From positions 1 through 51,332 of the forward strand of contig CAMWYJ010000020.1 in NCBI GenBank assembly GCA_947178445.1: DNA of 51,332 bases, in the 5' to 3' direction. Below are positions 6,271 through 14,339 of the stretch, piece after piece. The notes beneath the pieces are model-generated. The model saw nothing but the letters and a program-made list of their open reading frames with translations, had not been told where the DNA came from and searched no databases. Source of the stretch: an uncultured Clostridium sp. (lineage in GTDB: Bacteria > Bacillota > Clostridia > Lachnospirales > Lachnospiraceae). The position numbers and the translations under genes are program-made. How positions within the stretch are numbered: position 1 is the first letter of the stretch; each line of letters begins with the position of its first letter.

Positions 6271-8565
6271 ATGAAAAAATGGATTTTGATTATGCTGTCA
6301 GTAATGTTAATGCTGCAAATTCCTGGCTGTGGGAAGAAGCAGAAGGAAAAGGAAGAGGATACCACAGGAATGGTATACGAGGGGAATACGCTTGCAACGG
6401 ATGGCTTAGAGGGAGAACCGGAGCTTTACTGTGTAAAAAACGGAACACTCTATCTTTTAAGTGCAAAACGAACAGACAATGAAGCATTGTCCGGTGAGGA
6501 GCAAAATGTCGAGGACGAGGAGGTCCCAAAAGAGATGGAAGCGGAGTTTCATTTTTACAGGACCGGAATAGACGGGGGCAGTCTGGAGGAAATTTCGTTG
6601 GAATTGTCAGAACATGAGAACATAAAGGCATTTTATGTGGAGGATGACGGCAGTATGGTTTACATGCTTTCTGGTGAAGATGGAATAGAGCTGCGAAAGC
6701 GGGATGAAGCTGGACAGGAATTGCTGCGGGAAAATATTACAAAATCTGTTGGGATTACAGAGGATAATCTTGTGAGCCGTGTTGTGGCAGACAGCAAAGG
6801 AAACATATTTGTGGCATCCAGTCAGAAAATTTATATTCTGAATGAAAGCTTTCAGCCGGCAGGGGAAGTGGAGCTTAAGGAAGAACAGTATCTCCATGAT
6901 ATGGCAAGGACAAAGGATGGTCAGATTGTTTATGCAAGAACGGAGAATCGGGGCACTGGAGAGATGGCTGCCGAGGTCTGTATTCTTGATACCGAGAAAA
7001 GGAATGCGGGGGATGCCCTGAAGGGGATTTCGGAGTGTTTTTCAAAGGGAAGCTGTCTTATGGATGGCGCAGAATATGACTTTTATTATAAAAGCGGTTC
7101 TGGAATTTACGGCTATAATATTACGGACAAAACGGGAACGAAGCTGTTAGATGCAGAAAGCTCTTACCTGACCTCGGAGGATGTCAGAGGCATGGTTTTT
7201 GCGGGAGATAACCAGTTTGTCGGAGTGCTGTATGATGATGCAAATGAAAAAGAAGTTTTCAGTGTGGAGCTTTATACATGGGTAGAGCCATCAGTTGTTG
7301 AGGCCAAGCAGACCATTACCTATGGTGCGTATGGTGTTTCTGATTCACTCATCAAGGCGGCAAGGGAATTTAACAAAGAAAACAAGGATTATAAGATTGA
7401 GTTTAAGATTTATGAGGGGGGAGAGGATGGAGAATACAGGGAGATGCTTATGGATATTATAGCCGGTAATGTTCCGGATATTATTTGCATAGATGACCTG
7501 CCTATTTCGGCACAGCAGTGTGTTTCAAAGGGGCTGCTGGCAGATTTAACACCCTATTATGAGAAGGATGACGAGGTTAATAAGGATGCATTTATTCCTT
7601 CCGTGTTAGAGGGGATGAAGATTGACGGAAAGTTGTATTATATTGCCCCTTATTGCACGATAAATACGGTAGCGGGAAGAACCAGCGATGTTGGAAAGGG
7701 AAGCGGGTGGACGTTCGATGAGCTGATGGCGGCGTTAGAGAAAAAGGGGAGTGATGTGATACCATTTTTTGAAGAAGAAAAGAGCCGTATGCTTGAAGAT
7801 TTTCTGATGAGCGGACTTTTGGATTTTGTGGACTGGCAGACAGGGAAATGCAGCTTTGACAGTGAAGAGTTTAAGGATATTTTAATGCTTTGCAATCGGG
7901 GTGTGGGTGATATGGAGTATGATGAGAACCAATACATGGAATATCTGGATGATATGAGCTTTATGTTTACGGATGGGAAAATTTTACTTGAGGCAGAGCA
8001 GGGTGTTTCCCTTACAGACGTGCAAAATATCCGGGAGCGATTTGGTGAAGAGGTCACTTTTATCGGTTATCCAAACAGGGAACGAGAAGGCTCTTATTTT
8101 TTCTTTTGGGATAAGACTGGCATTTATTCCCAATCGAAGGTGAAGGATAAAGCATGGGAGTTTATCCGCCTGCTTGGAAAAAGGGAATATCAATATGAGT
8201 TTTTTAGAAAGTACTCTCGGAATTTTTCCATACCGACAAGACAGGACTGTCTGAATATGAGAATTCAGGCGGCGATGGCGGAGGAAAGCTATATTGATGA
8301 ATTTGGAAATGAGGTTGAGCCGCTTGAAAAGGGTTCCTTTACATGGGGTGGCAATGAAGTAAAATACGGACCAGTATCACAGGAGGATGTGGATACTTAT
8401 TTGGATTTGATTAACCGGACAAAGAAGAGTGTTGCCCTTGATGAAGATATGATGCTGATTGTATTAGAGGAGGCTGGCAGTTATTTCGCAGGGGATAAGG
8501 ATCTGGACAAAACAGTGAAGATTATCCAGAAACGTATAGAAACCTATGTAAATGAGAGCAGGTGA
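6271..8565 (+). CDS. lipoprotein with C-terminal extracellular solute-binding domain
   Basis: 764 aa. The N-terminus MKKWILIMLSVMLMLQIPGC is a lipoprotein signal with the lipobox Cys at residue 20, so the mature protein is a membrane-anchored extracellular lipoprotein. Residues about 40-340 are rich in short beta-strands with repeated DGxI/YxLN patterns, suggesting a propeller-like or beta domain. From about residue 348 (TITYGAYGVSDSLIKAAREFN) the rest resembles family 1 (sugar-type) solute-binding proteins, including GNVPDIICIDDLP. AAAGGAG precedes the ATG at 6271; an in-frame TTG at 6247 is rejected. No permease genes adjoin it, so it is an orphan binding protein whose ligand is unknown. 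Confidence 0.82.
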   Translation: MKKWILIMLSVMLMLQIPGCGKKQKEKEEDTTGMVYEGNTLATDGLEGEPELYCVKNGTLYLLSAKRTDNEALSGEEQNVEDEEVPKEMEAEFHFYRTGIDGGSLEEISLELSEHENIKAFYVEDDGSMVYMLSGEDGIELRKRDEAGQELLRENITKSVGITEDNLVSRVVADSKGNIFVASSQKIYILNESFQPAGEVELKEEQYLHDMARTKDGQIVYARTENRGTGEMAAEVCILDTEKRNAGDALKGISECFSKGSCLMDGAEYDFYYKSGSGIYGYNITDKTGTKLLDAESSYLTSEDVRGMVFAGDNQFVGVLYDDANEKEVFSVELYTWVEPSVVEAKQTITYGAYGVSDSLIKAAREFNKENKDYKIEFKIYEGGEDGEYREMLMDIIAGNVPDIICIDDLPISAQQCVSKGLLADLTPYYEKDDEVNKDAFIPSVLEGMKIDGKLYYIAPYCTINTVAGRTSDVGKGSGWTFDELMAALEKKGSDVIPFFEEEKSRMLEDFLMSGLLDFVDWQTGKCSFDSEEFKDILMLCNRGVGDMEYDENQYMEYLDDMSFMFTDGKILLEAEQGVSLTDVQNIRERFGEEVTFIGYPNREREGSYFFFWDKTGIYSQSKVKDKAWEFIRLLGKREYQYEFFRKYSRNFSIPTRQDCLNMRIQAAMAEESYIDEFGNEVEPLEKGSFTWGGNEVKYGPVSQEDVDTYLDLINRTKKSVALDEDMMLIVLEEAGSYFAGDKDLDKTVKIIQKRIETYVNESR

Positions 8566-8722
8566 TGAATTGAAAAGCTGTGTATGAAAAAATTATTTTA
8601 CTACGTTTTGCATTCTGCCTGACTCAGTTTGTTTGGAAGCGAAAAAGAACAAACAGAAAGCGATTGTCATATATGGTCCTATATGGAAAAAAGTAAAAGT
8701 GGAAAAATAGCACCGGATATTG

Positions 8723-8728
8723 TATAAT
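8723..8728 (+). promoter_or_regulatory. candidate -10 box ahead of the hydrogenase gene
   Basis: TATAAT lies 62 bases upstream of the GTG start. No good -35 match is seen at 16-18 nt. The gap 8566-8790 otherwise shows only a weak TTTGTT/AACAAA inverted repeat near 8628-8656. Confidence 0.35.
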
Positions 8729-8790
8729 GAATCCGAGCATAATGTATTTTGCGGGTTGTATAAAAAAGCAATGAGAGAAGGAGAAAAAAG

Positions 8791-10299
8791 GTGCGAGGAT
8801 TAGAGACGAATGTAAGACGGCTTCGGAAACAGGTGTTTACAGAGGTTGCAAATTTAGCTTATCAGTCGGATAATATTATTGATGATATCGAGGCGATTCC
8901 GTATAAGATTACACCGGGGGATACTCCGCAGTATTGCGAGAGCATTTACAGGGAGCGTGCGATTACAAGGGAACGGATTCGTCTGGCGATGGGTATGTCT
9001 TTGCGGCCGGAGGATAAGCCCGTGCATCTGACACAGGGCATAGAGGAGAGCAATATTGACGAGAAATATTATGAGCCGCCTCTTATGCAGGTGATTCCGG
9101 CTGCCTGTAATGCCTGTGAACATAATGTATACGAGGTGAGCAATCAGTGTAAGGGCTGTGTGGCGCATCCGTGTAAGGAGGTCTGCCCGGTGGGGGCGAT
9201 TCATATCGAAAATGGAAAGTCCGTAATTGATAAGAATGCCTGCATCAAGTGTGGAAAATGTAAGGCGAATTGTCCATATGATGCAATTTCTCATAAGCGC
9301 CGCCCATGTGCGGATGCCTGTGGGGCGAATGCAATTGTGAGTGATGAACTTGGACGGGCGAAAATTGATGAGAAAAAATGCGTATCCTGTGGAATGTGCA
9401 TGGTAAACTGCCCATTTGGCGCCATTGCGGACAAATCCCAGATTTTCCAGTTAATCCGGGCACTGCGTTCCGGAAGGAAGATTTATGCTGCATTAGCACC
9501 TGCATTTGTAGGGCAATTTGGAGAATATGCAACACCGGATAAAATAAAGGCGGCACTTTTAAAGCTTGGCTTTGCCGGAGTATATGAGGTGGCTGCCGGA
9601 GCCGATATGGGGGCAATGACAGAGGCGGAGCATTATGTGAAGGAAGTGGCGACAGGCGAGGTGCCATTTTTGCTGACCTCCTGCTGTCCGTCATGGGCGA
9701 TGCTCTCCAAAAAGCATTTTCCGGAGACCATTGATAAGATTTCCAATGCCCTGACACCGATGGTGGCCACAGCCCGTATGATAAAAAAGGAGCATGCGGA
9801 TGCCTCTGTAGTTTTTATTGGACCATGTGCAGCAAAAAAGCTGGAGGCCATGCGCAGAACTGTGCGCAGTGACGTGGATTTTGTTATTACGTTCGAGGAA
9901 TTGGATGCGATGTTTATATCGAGGGATATTGAGTTTGATGATTTCCGTGTCGGGGAACCGATGAATGATGCGACCGGAGCTGGACGTGGGTATGCGGTGG
10001 CTGGTGGTGTGGCCAAGGCTGTTGAGGACTGCATCAATGAATATTATTCGGGAACGGAGGTACACATCGAGCACGCAGAAGGTCTGGACGAATGTCGGAA
10101 AATGCTGATGCTTGCCAAAGCCGGGAGAAAAGATGGCTGTCTCATTGAGGGTATGGCATGTCCAGGTGGCTGTGTAGCGGGAGCAGGAACGAATATTCCA
10201 ATTAATCAGGCGGCTGCAGAGGTCGGAAAGTTTGTCAGAGAGACAAAACAGACGATTCCAGACAGGGATGTAGTGAAGAACTATTATCCGGAGGATTGA
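8791..10299 (+). CDS. monomeric [FeFe]-hydrogenase, group B type
   Basis: 502 aa. It reversibly makes H2 from protons, most likely with reduced ferredoxin. Cys-rich iron-sulfur regions run from about residue 105 to 215: CNACEHNVYEVSNQCKGC, CKEVCPVGAI, then two clear 4Fe-4S ferredoxin motifs, CIKCGKCKANCP and CVSCGMCMVNCP. The H-cluster motifs follow: TSCCPSW near residue 296, GPCAAKK near 346, and EGMACPGGCVAGAG near 452. The N-terminal extension and the C-terminal motif form resemble the group B hydrogenases of Clostridia (TIGR04105-like) rather than the classical group A enzyme. It starts at GTG with GAAGGAG 8-9 bases upstream. No maturation genes are nearby. Confidence 0.9.
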   Translation: MRGLETNVRRLRKQVFTEVANLAYQSDNIIDDIEAIPYKITPGDTPQYCESIYRERAITRERIRLAMGMSLRPEDKPVHLTQGIEESNIDEKYYEPPLMQVIPAACNACEHNVYEVSNQCKGCVAHPCKEVCPVGAIHIENGKSVIDKNACIKCGKCKANCPYDAISHKRRPCADACGANAIVSDELGRAKIDEKKCVSCGMCMVNCPFGAIADKSQIFQLIRALRSGRKIYAALAPAFVGQFGEYATPDKIKAALLKLGFAGVYEVAAGADMGAMTEAEHYVKEVATGEVPFLLTSCCPSWAMLSKKHFPETIDKISNALTPMVATARMIKKEHADASVVFIGPCAAKKLEAMRRTVRSDVDFVITFEELDAMFISRDIEFDDFRVGEPMNDATGAGRGYAVAGGVAKAVEDCINEYYSGTEVHIEHAEGLDECRKMLMLAKAGRKDGCLIEGMACPGGCVAGAGTNIPINQAAAEVGKFVRETKQTIPDRDVVKNYYPED

Positions 10300-10376
10300 C
10301 AGGAGATTTTGTACTAGGTATTGGAAATAGGAAGTTTCGTAATTGCTTAAAGAGTATCAATAGAAAAGAGGAGAAA

Positions 10377-10547
10377 ATGTTAAATTATTTAGTGGGAATG
10401 GTAGAAACCGGAGATGCCTCAAAGCCATGGCTGATTGCCATCTGCATGATCGTGTCCATCATAGTAGTTGTGGCATTGTTTATCATGGGTAATAAAAATG
10501 GGGATGATACAGCCTCTAAGGAGGATGAAATGGACGGTCTTCTATAA
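10377..10547 (+). CDS. small single-pass membrane protein
   Basis: 56 aa, not recognised. It has a short N-terminus (MLNYLVGMVETGDASKPW), one strong membrane helix at about residues 18-39, and a charged Asp/Glu/Lys tail. The SD GAGGAG lies just upstream of the ATG at 10377; a longer frame from 10296 has no SD. The ETGDAS-W segment in front of the helix faintly resembles the TGD-type sorting signals of Lachnospiraceae surface proteins, but only about eight residues would be left as mature protein. It lies between the hydrogenase and the AEC transporter and may be co-transcribed with both. Confidence 0.6.
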   Translation: MLNYLVGMVETGDASKPWLIAICMIVSIIVVVALFIMGNKNGDDTASKEDEMDGLL

Positions 10548-10561
10548 TATAAAGCGTGTAG

Positions 10562-10591
10562 CAGGGTGTGGACTGGCTGGTCCGCACCCTG
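10562..10591 (+). terminator. hairpin between the small membrane gene and the AEC transporter
   Basis: CAGGGTGTGGAC (10562-10573) pairs with GTCCGCACCCTG (10580-10591), 12 bp with one G-U and a 6-nt loop. The downstream sequence TATTGTGTG is only moderately T-rich. It could be a weak terminator or an intercistronic processing or stability site. Confidence 0.55.
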
Positions 10592-10615
10592 TATTGTGTG
10601 AAAGGGAAGAAAGAA

Positions 10616-11566
10616 ATGTTAGAAAATTTTATGTACAGCATCAATGCTACCATGCCGATTTTTCTTGTAATGATTCTCGGCTGGTGGTTAAAACGGATTG
10701 GATTTTTGACAGACGAGTTTGTGTCAGTGGCGGACAAGCTGGTATTTAAGGTGGCATTGCCGGTTCTGGTTTTTAAGGATATTGCAGGAGCAGATCTATC
10801 AAACGATTTTGACCTTAAGTTTGTGTTATTCTGCTTCTTGGGAACCTGTGTATTTTTTGGTGTGACATGGCTTTTTGCCGAAATCTTTCTAAAGGATAAG
10901 AGTATGATTGGAAGCTTTGTTCAAGGGGCTTTCCGGGGAAGTGCAGCAATTCTTGGAATTGCCTTTGCACAGAATATTTATGGAGACAGCGGGCTGGTGC
11001 CGATGATGATTGTAGCATCCATTCCGTTGTTTAATATTTTTTCTGTGCTTGTGTTGGTACGAAGTGCCAATGCCAATGAGAATGATAGAAAAGCGGTTAT
11101 GAAGAAAACCCTGAAAGGGATTGTTACCAACCCAATTATCATTGGCATTGTACTTGGAATTCCATTTGCTTTATTGAAATTTGAGTTTCCGGTGATTTTA
11201 CAAAAGAGTATCAATAGTGTGGCAAGTCTTTCGACACCGCTGGCATTACTTGCGATTGGGGGTGCTTTTTCCACCGGTGAAGCAATGAAGCGTATAAGAC
11301 TTACCATGATAGCATCTGTTATTAAATTAGTGGTTATTCCGGGTGTTTTTCTGCCGTTAGCTATATGGATGGGATTTCGGGGAGAGGCCTTGGTTGCAAT
11401 GTTAATCCTTACGGGAGCACCAACTACGGTAAGTTCCTATATCATGGCAAAAAATATGGGGAATGATGATGCACTGGCATCCGGTATTGTGGTGATGACT
11501 ACGCTGCTTTCCTCTGTCACTCTGACAACAATTATTTTTCTGTTGAAAAATGGTGGATATATTTAA
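10616..11566 (+). CDS. AEC-family (auxin efflux carrier-like) permease
   Basis: 316 aa, the usual size of the family, with about ten hydrophobic helices covering the whole length. Typical elements include the N-terminal PIFLVMILGWWLKR stretch, GAFRGSAAILGIAFAQNIYG near residue 105, and the C-terminal ILTGAPTTVSSYIMAKNMG. Bacterial members are malate/2-oxocarboxylate or organic acid transporters; the substrate here is not determined. The ATG at 10616 is preferred (GGGAAGAAAG upstream) over the in-frame ATG at 10568, which lies inside the hairpin. A strong terminator follows. Confidence 0.88.
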   Translation: MLENFMYSINATMPIFLVMILGWWLKRIGFLTDEFVSVADKLVFKVALPVLVFKDIAGADLSNDFDLKFVLFCFLGTCVFFGVTWLFAEIFLKDKSMIGSFVQGAFRGSAAILGIAFAQNIYGDSGLVPMMIVASIPLFNIFSVLVLVRSANANENDRKAVMKKTLKGIVTNPIIIGIVLGIPFALLKFEFPVILQKSINSVASLSTPLALLAIGGAFSTGEAMKRIRLTMIASVIKLVVIPGVFLPLAIWMGFRGEALVAMLILTGAPTTVSSYIMAKNMGNDDALASGIVVMTTLLSSVTLTTIIFLLKNGGYI

Positions 11567-11569
11567 TTA

Positions 11570-11610
11570 TTTTAAGAAAAGAGAGGTATTTCTTTTCTTA
11601 AAACTGTTAT
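11570..11610 (+). terminator. intrinsic terminator after the AEC permease
   Basis: TTTTAAGAAAAGA (11570-11582) pairs perfectly with TCTTTTCTTAAAA (11591-11603) over an 8-nt loop. The stem is AT-rich. Confidence 0.75.
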
Positions 11611-11716
11611 TTTCATATAGAAAATGAATTATGAAAGGTAAAATAGAGAAAAATGTATTTTTATCCATAGAATTGTTTGCCATATGTCTATTTTTCTGTT
11701 AAAGTATAGAAAGTGT

Positions 11717-11921
11717 GTAAGGAAACACTATGCCCACTAAGCTCGGGAGAACCTCGCAAAGTGGTCAAGTGTATTTTCGCACTAAATTCGCAACAAAGTT
11801 GCTTATTAAGTGCCAAATGTAAGGAAACACTATGCCCACTAAGCTCGAGAGGGACCTCGCAAAGTGGTCAAGTGTATTTTCGCACTAAATTCGCAACAAA
11901 GTTGCTTATTAAGTGCTCAAT
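11717..11921 (+). repeat. two tandem 102/103-bp structured units directly upstream of icd
   Basis: Unit 1 is 11717-11818 and unit 2 is 11819-11921; they are about 95% identical. Each can fold into two hairpins. The first has ACACT-CCACT (11725-11729, 11734-11738) against AGTGG-AGTGT (11760-11764, 11768-11772). The second has GCACT-GCAAC (11779-11783, 11790-11794) against GTTGC-AGTGC (11798-11802, 11809-11813). The apical loop of the first hairpin (AAGCTCG...ACCTCGC) also occurs in repeat elements B and C. Unit 2 runs straight into the icd SD, so both units are in the 5' leader if transcription starts upstream. Whether they regulate icd or are just repeats is unknown. Confidence 0.75.
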
Positions 11922-11939
11922 ATAAGGAGGATACATAGA

Positions 11940-13151
11940 ATGGATAAGATTAAAATGACAACACCATTGGTAGAGATGGACGGAGATGAGATGACCAGAA
12001 TTCTCTGGAAGATGATTAAGGATGAACTTTTGCTTCCATTTATTGATTTAAAGACAGAGTACTATGATCTTGGGCTTGAATACAGAAATGAGACCAATGA
12101 CCAGGTAACCATTGATTCGGCAGAGGCAACGAAGAAGTATGGTGTAGCGGTGAAATGTGCAACGATCACACCGAATGCTGCCCGTATGACCGAGTATAAT
12201 TTAAAGGAAATGTGGAAGTCACCAAACGGAACGATTCGTGCGGCTTTAGACGGAACAGTATTCCGTGCACCGATTGTTGTAAAAGGGATTGAGCCATGTG
12301 TGAAAAACTGGGTAAAACCAATTACACTTGCAAGACATGCCTATGGCGATGTATATAAGAATTCTGAAATGCGTATACCGGGTGCTGGTAAAGCAGAGCT
12401 GGTATTTACAAGTGAGGATGGAAGCGAAATCCGGGAGACCATTCATGAGTTTAAAGGTCCGGGTGTGATTCAGGGTATGCATAATCTTGACAATTCTATT
12501 GAAAGCTTTGCGAGGGCATGCTTTAATTATGCATTGGATACGAAGCAGTCTGTATGGTTTGCCACAAAAGATACCATTTCCAAGAAATATGACCATAGAT
12601 TCAAAGATATTTTTCAGGAAATCTATACGGCAGAGTATGATGAGAAGTTTAAGGCTGCAGGCATTGAGTATTTCTATACGCTGATTGATGATGCGGTAGC
12701 CCGTGTTATGAAGGCAGAAGGTGGGTTTATCTGGGCATGTAAGAACTATGATGGTGATGTGATGTCTGATATGGTTTCGTCTGCATTTGGTTCCCTGGCA
12801 ATGATGACGTCTGTGCTTGTTTCCCCGTCCGGAGTATATGAATACGAGGCGGCGCATGGAACGGTTCAGAGACATTACTATAAGCATTTAAAGGGCGAGG
12901 AGACTTCTACGAATTCTGTGGCAACAATCTTTGCATGGACGGGAGCCTTGAGAAAACGTGGGGAGCTTGACGATATCCCTGAGCTTTGTACATTTGCAGA
13001 TAAATTGGAGGCAGCAACCCTTGAAACGATTGAGTCTGGAAGAATGACAAAGGATTTGGCACTGATTACAACGATTGAGAATCCAACAGTACTAAATTCT
13101 GAGAATTTCATTAAGGAAATCCGTAAAACCTTAGAGGAGAGCCTGGCATAG
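11940..13151 (+). CDS. icd: isocitrate dehydrogenase (NADP-dependent, subfamily II type)
   Basis: 403 aa. It oxidatively decarboxylates isocitrate to 2-oxoglutarate, supplying glutamate synthesis. The sequence matches the dimeric NADP-IDH type found in eukaryotes and some bacteria: [13 protein letters not shown] at the N-terminus, [27 protein letters not shown] (substrate-binding region near residues 95-111), [29 protein letters not shown] (metal Asp residues near 255-285) and [10 protein letters not shown] (cofactor region near 305). AAGGAGG lies 9 bases upstream of the ATG. An in-frame extension to 11913 is not supported. No citrate synthase or aconitase gene adjoins it. Confidence 0.95.
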   Translation: MDKIKMTTPLVEMDGDEMTRILWKMIKDELLLPFIDLKTEYYDLGLEYRNETNDQVTIDSAEATKKYGVAVKCATITPNAARMTEYNLKEMWKSPNGTIRAALDGTVFRAPIVVKGIEPCVKNWVKPITLARHAYGDVYKNSEMRIPGAGKAELVFTSEDGSEIRETIHEFKGPGVIQGMHNLDNSIESFARACFNYALDTKQSVWFATKDTISKKYDHRFKDIFQEIYTAEYDEKFKAAGIEYFYTLIDDAVARVMKAEGGFIWACKNYDGDVMSDMVSSAFGSLAMMTSVLVSPSGVYEYEAAHGTVQRHYYKHLKGEETSTNSVATIFAWTGALRKRGELDDIPELCTFADKLEAATLETIESGRMTKDLALITTIENPTVLNSENFIKEIRKTLEESLA

Positions 13152-13225
13152 AAAATATAGAAACTGTATCCAAGATACAGGAAATCGAAAAATAGATTTT
13201 TGACAGGTATTTGAAAGATAATGGG

Positions 13226-13286
13226 ACACCTGTAACAGAGAGAAAGAATCAGGCAGTAGATATTTCTCTGTTACAGGTGTTTTTTG
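13226..13286 (+). terminator. intrinsic terminator after icd
   Basis: ACACCTGTAACAGAGA (13226-13241) pairs perfectly with TCTCTGTTACAGGTGT (13265-13280), followed by a run of T. Confidence 0.9.
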
Positions 13287-13299
13287 GGTGAAAAAATGA

Positions 13300-13436
13300 T
13301 ATAATGGATTGCGCTGATGAGGGGGCAGGTCATCAATTTGTGCAAATAACGAGCCAAGCGTAGATACTTGTATATACATTTGGCGACTATTGCAACAAAC
13401 GAAGTTTTTTCGAAAATTGGTGACATAAGATACAAT
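13300..13436 (+). repeat. second small repeat family, copy 1 (with internal insertion)
   Basis: It shares TATAATG-ATTGCGCTGATG...GCAGGTCATCAATTT and CGAAAATTGGTGACATA-GATAC with copy 2 at 21904-21973. Here the loop between the two halves carries about 70 extra bases (about 13340-13409), itself an imperfect inverted repeat (GCAAATAACGAGCCAA against TTGGCGACTATTGC). No coding potential is seen. Confidence 0.65.
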
Positions 13437-13457
13437 GATACAAAAATGATGCAATTT

Positions 13458-13492
13458 CCGGATATGCTGTTATAATCCTGATAAGTATCCGG
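13458..13492 (+). promoter_or_regulatory. candidate promoter of the two-component operon with flanking inverted repeat
   Basis: TATAAT (13471-13476) lies between CCGGATA (13458-13464) and TATCCGG (13486-13492). No strong -35 is seen. The symmetric arms around the -10 could be an operator. Confidence 0.4.
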
Positions 13493-13614
13493 CATGACTG
13501 TTTGCACAAAGCGGTAGTCTGGAAAAGGAATGCCTAAGCGATTGCAGGATTACGGAGTGCGGACAGGTATGTCGTATTACGGGATATGATATAAGGGAAG
13601 ATGGAGTTAAGGAA

Positions 13615-14268
13615 ATGATAAAAATTTTAATTGTAGAGGATGAAGAAGCAATTTCTGATTTGATTCGTATGAATCTGATCAAGGCGGGGTATACCTGCTA
13701 TACTGCGTTTGATGGAGTGACAGCAGCGGATATGATGGATAAAGAGCATTTTGACCTGGCGCTGCTTGACATTATGCTGCCTGGTATCAATGGTTATGAG
13801 CTTTTGGACTACACAAAGGCTTTGGAAATTCCGGTTATCTTTATTACTGCAATGAGTGAATTAGACGATAAGGTAAAAGGTTTAAAATCCGGAGCGGATG
13901 ATTACATTACAAAGCCATTTGAGATTGTGGAGCTGCTAGCGAGAGTGGAGACGGTGCTTCGCAGATATCATAAGGCCGCAGATAAGATTGAGATATTAGA
14001 TGTTTCTATCGATATTCCATCCAGGGTTGTGATACAAAATGGGGAGCAGGTAATGCTTACAATGAAGGAGTTTGAGCTGCTGCTTTTATTTGTGCGTAAT
14101 AAAAATATTGCCCTTTACAGGGAAACCATATATGAGAATGTATGGGAAAGTAATTATCTAGGTGATAGCCGTACAGTGGATCTGCATGTGCAGCGGCTTA
14201 GAAAGAAGCTTAATTGGGAAGATCAGATTAAGGCTGTCTATAAAGTCGGATATCGGTTAGAGGTCTGA
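13615..14268 (+). CDS. OmpR/PhoB-family response regulator
   Basis: 217 aa. The receiver domain spans about residues 1-118 with the acidic pair in VEDEE, the phosphoacceptor Asp52 in LLDIMLPG, the Thr/Ser switch in FITAMSE, and the conserved Lys in DDYITKPFE. The C-terminal winged helix spans about 125-217 and includes LTMKEFELLLLF and the recognition segment SRTVDLHVQRLRKKL. It starts 23 nt before the most 5' in-frame ATG of the kinase frame and forms an operon with that gene. The target genes are not known; the downstream unknown gene is a plausible part of the system. Confidence 0.95.
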   Translation: MIKILIVEDEEAISDLIRMNLIKAGYTCYTAFDGVTAADMMDKEHFDLALLDIMLPGINGYELLDYTKALEIPVIFITAMSELDDKVKGLKSGADDYITKPFEIVELLARVETVLRRYHKAADKIEILDVSIDIPSRVVIQNGEQVMLTMKEFELLLLFVRNKNIALYRETIYENVWESNYLGDSRTVDLHVQRLRKKLNWEDQIKAVYKVGYRLEV

Positions 14269-14339
14269 TTGGATTTGTTGTACTTAAAAACATGCAGGGT
14301 TTGGTAAAGAATGGCGGATATTATAGAAGTGGGGTAGGC

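Noticed and set aside
11717..11921. Possible minimal CRISPR array (two repeats)
   Set aside because: The repeats are about 102 bp with no spacers, and no cas genes are in the window.
11713..11925. ORF of 70 codons across the tandem units upstream of icd
   Set aside because: It is made of the DNA repeat itself, read in different frames in the two units because of a 1-base length difference. There is no SD, and the structure is better explained as leader RNA.
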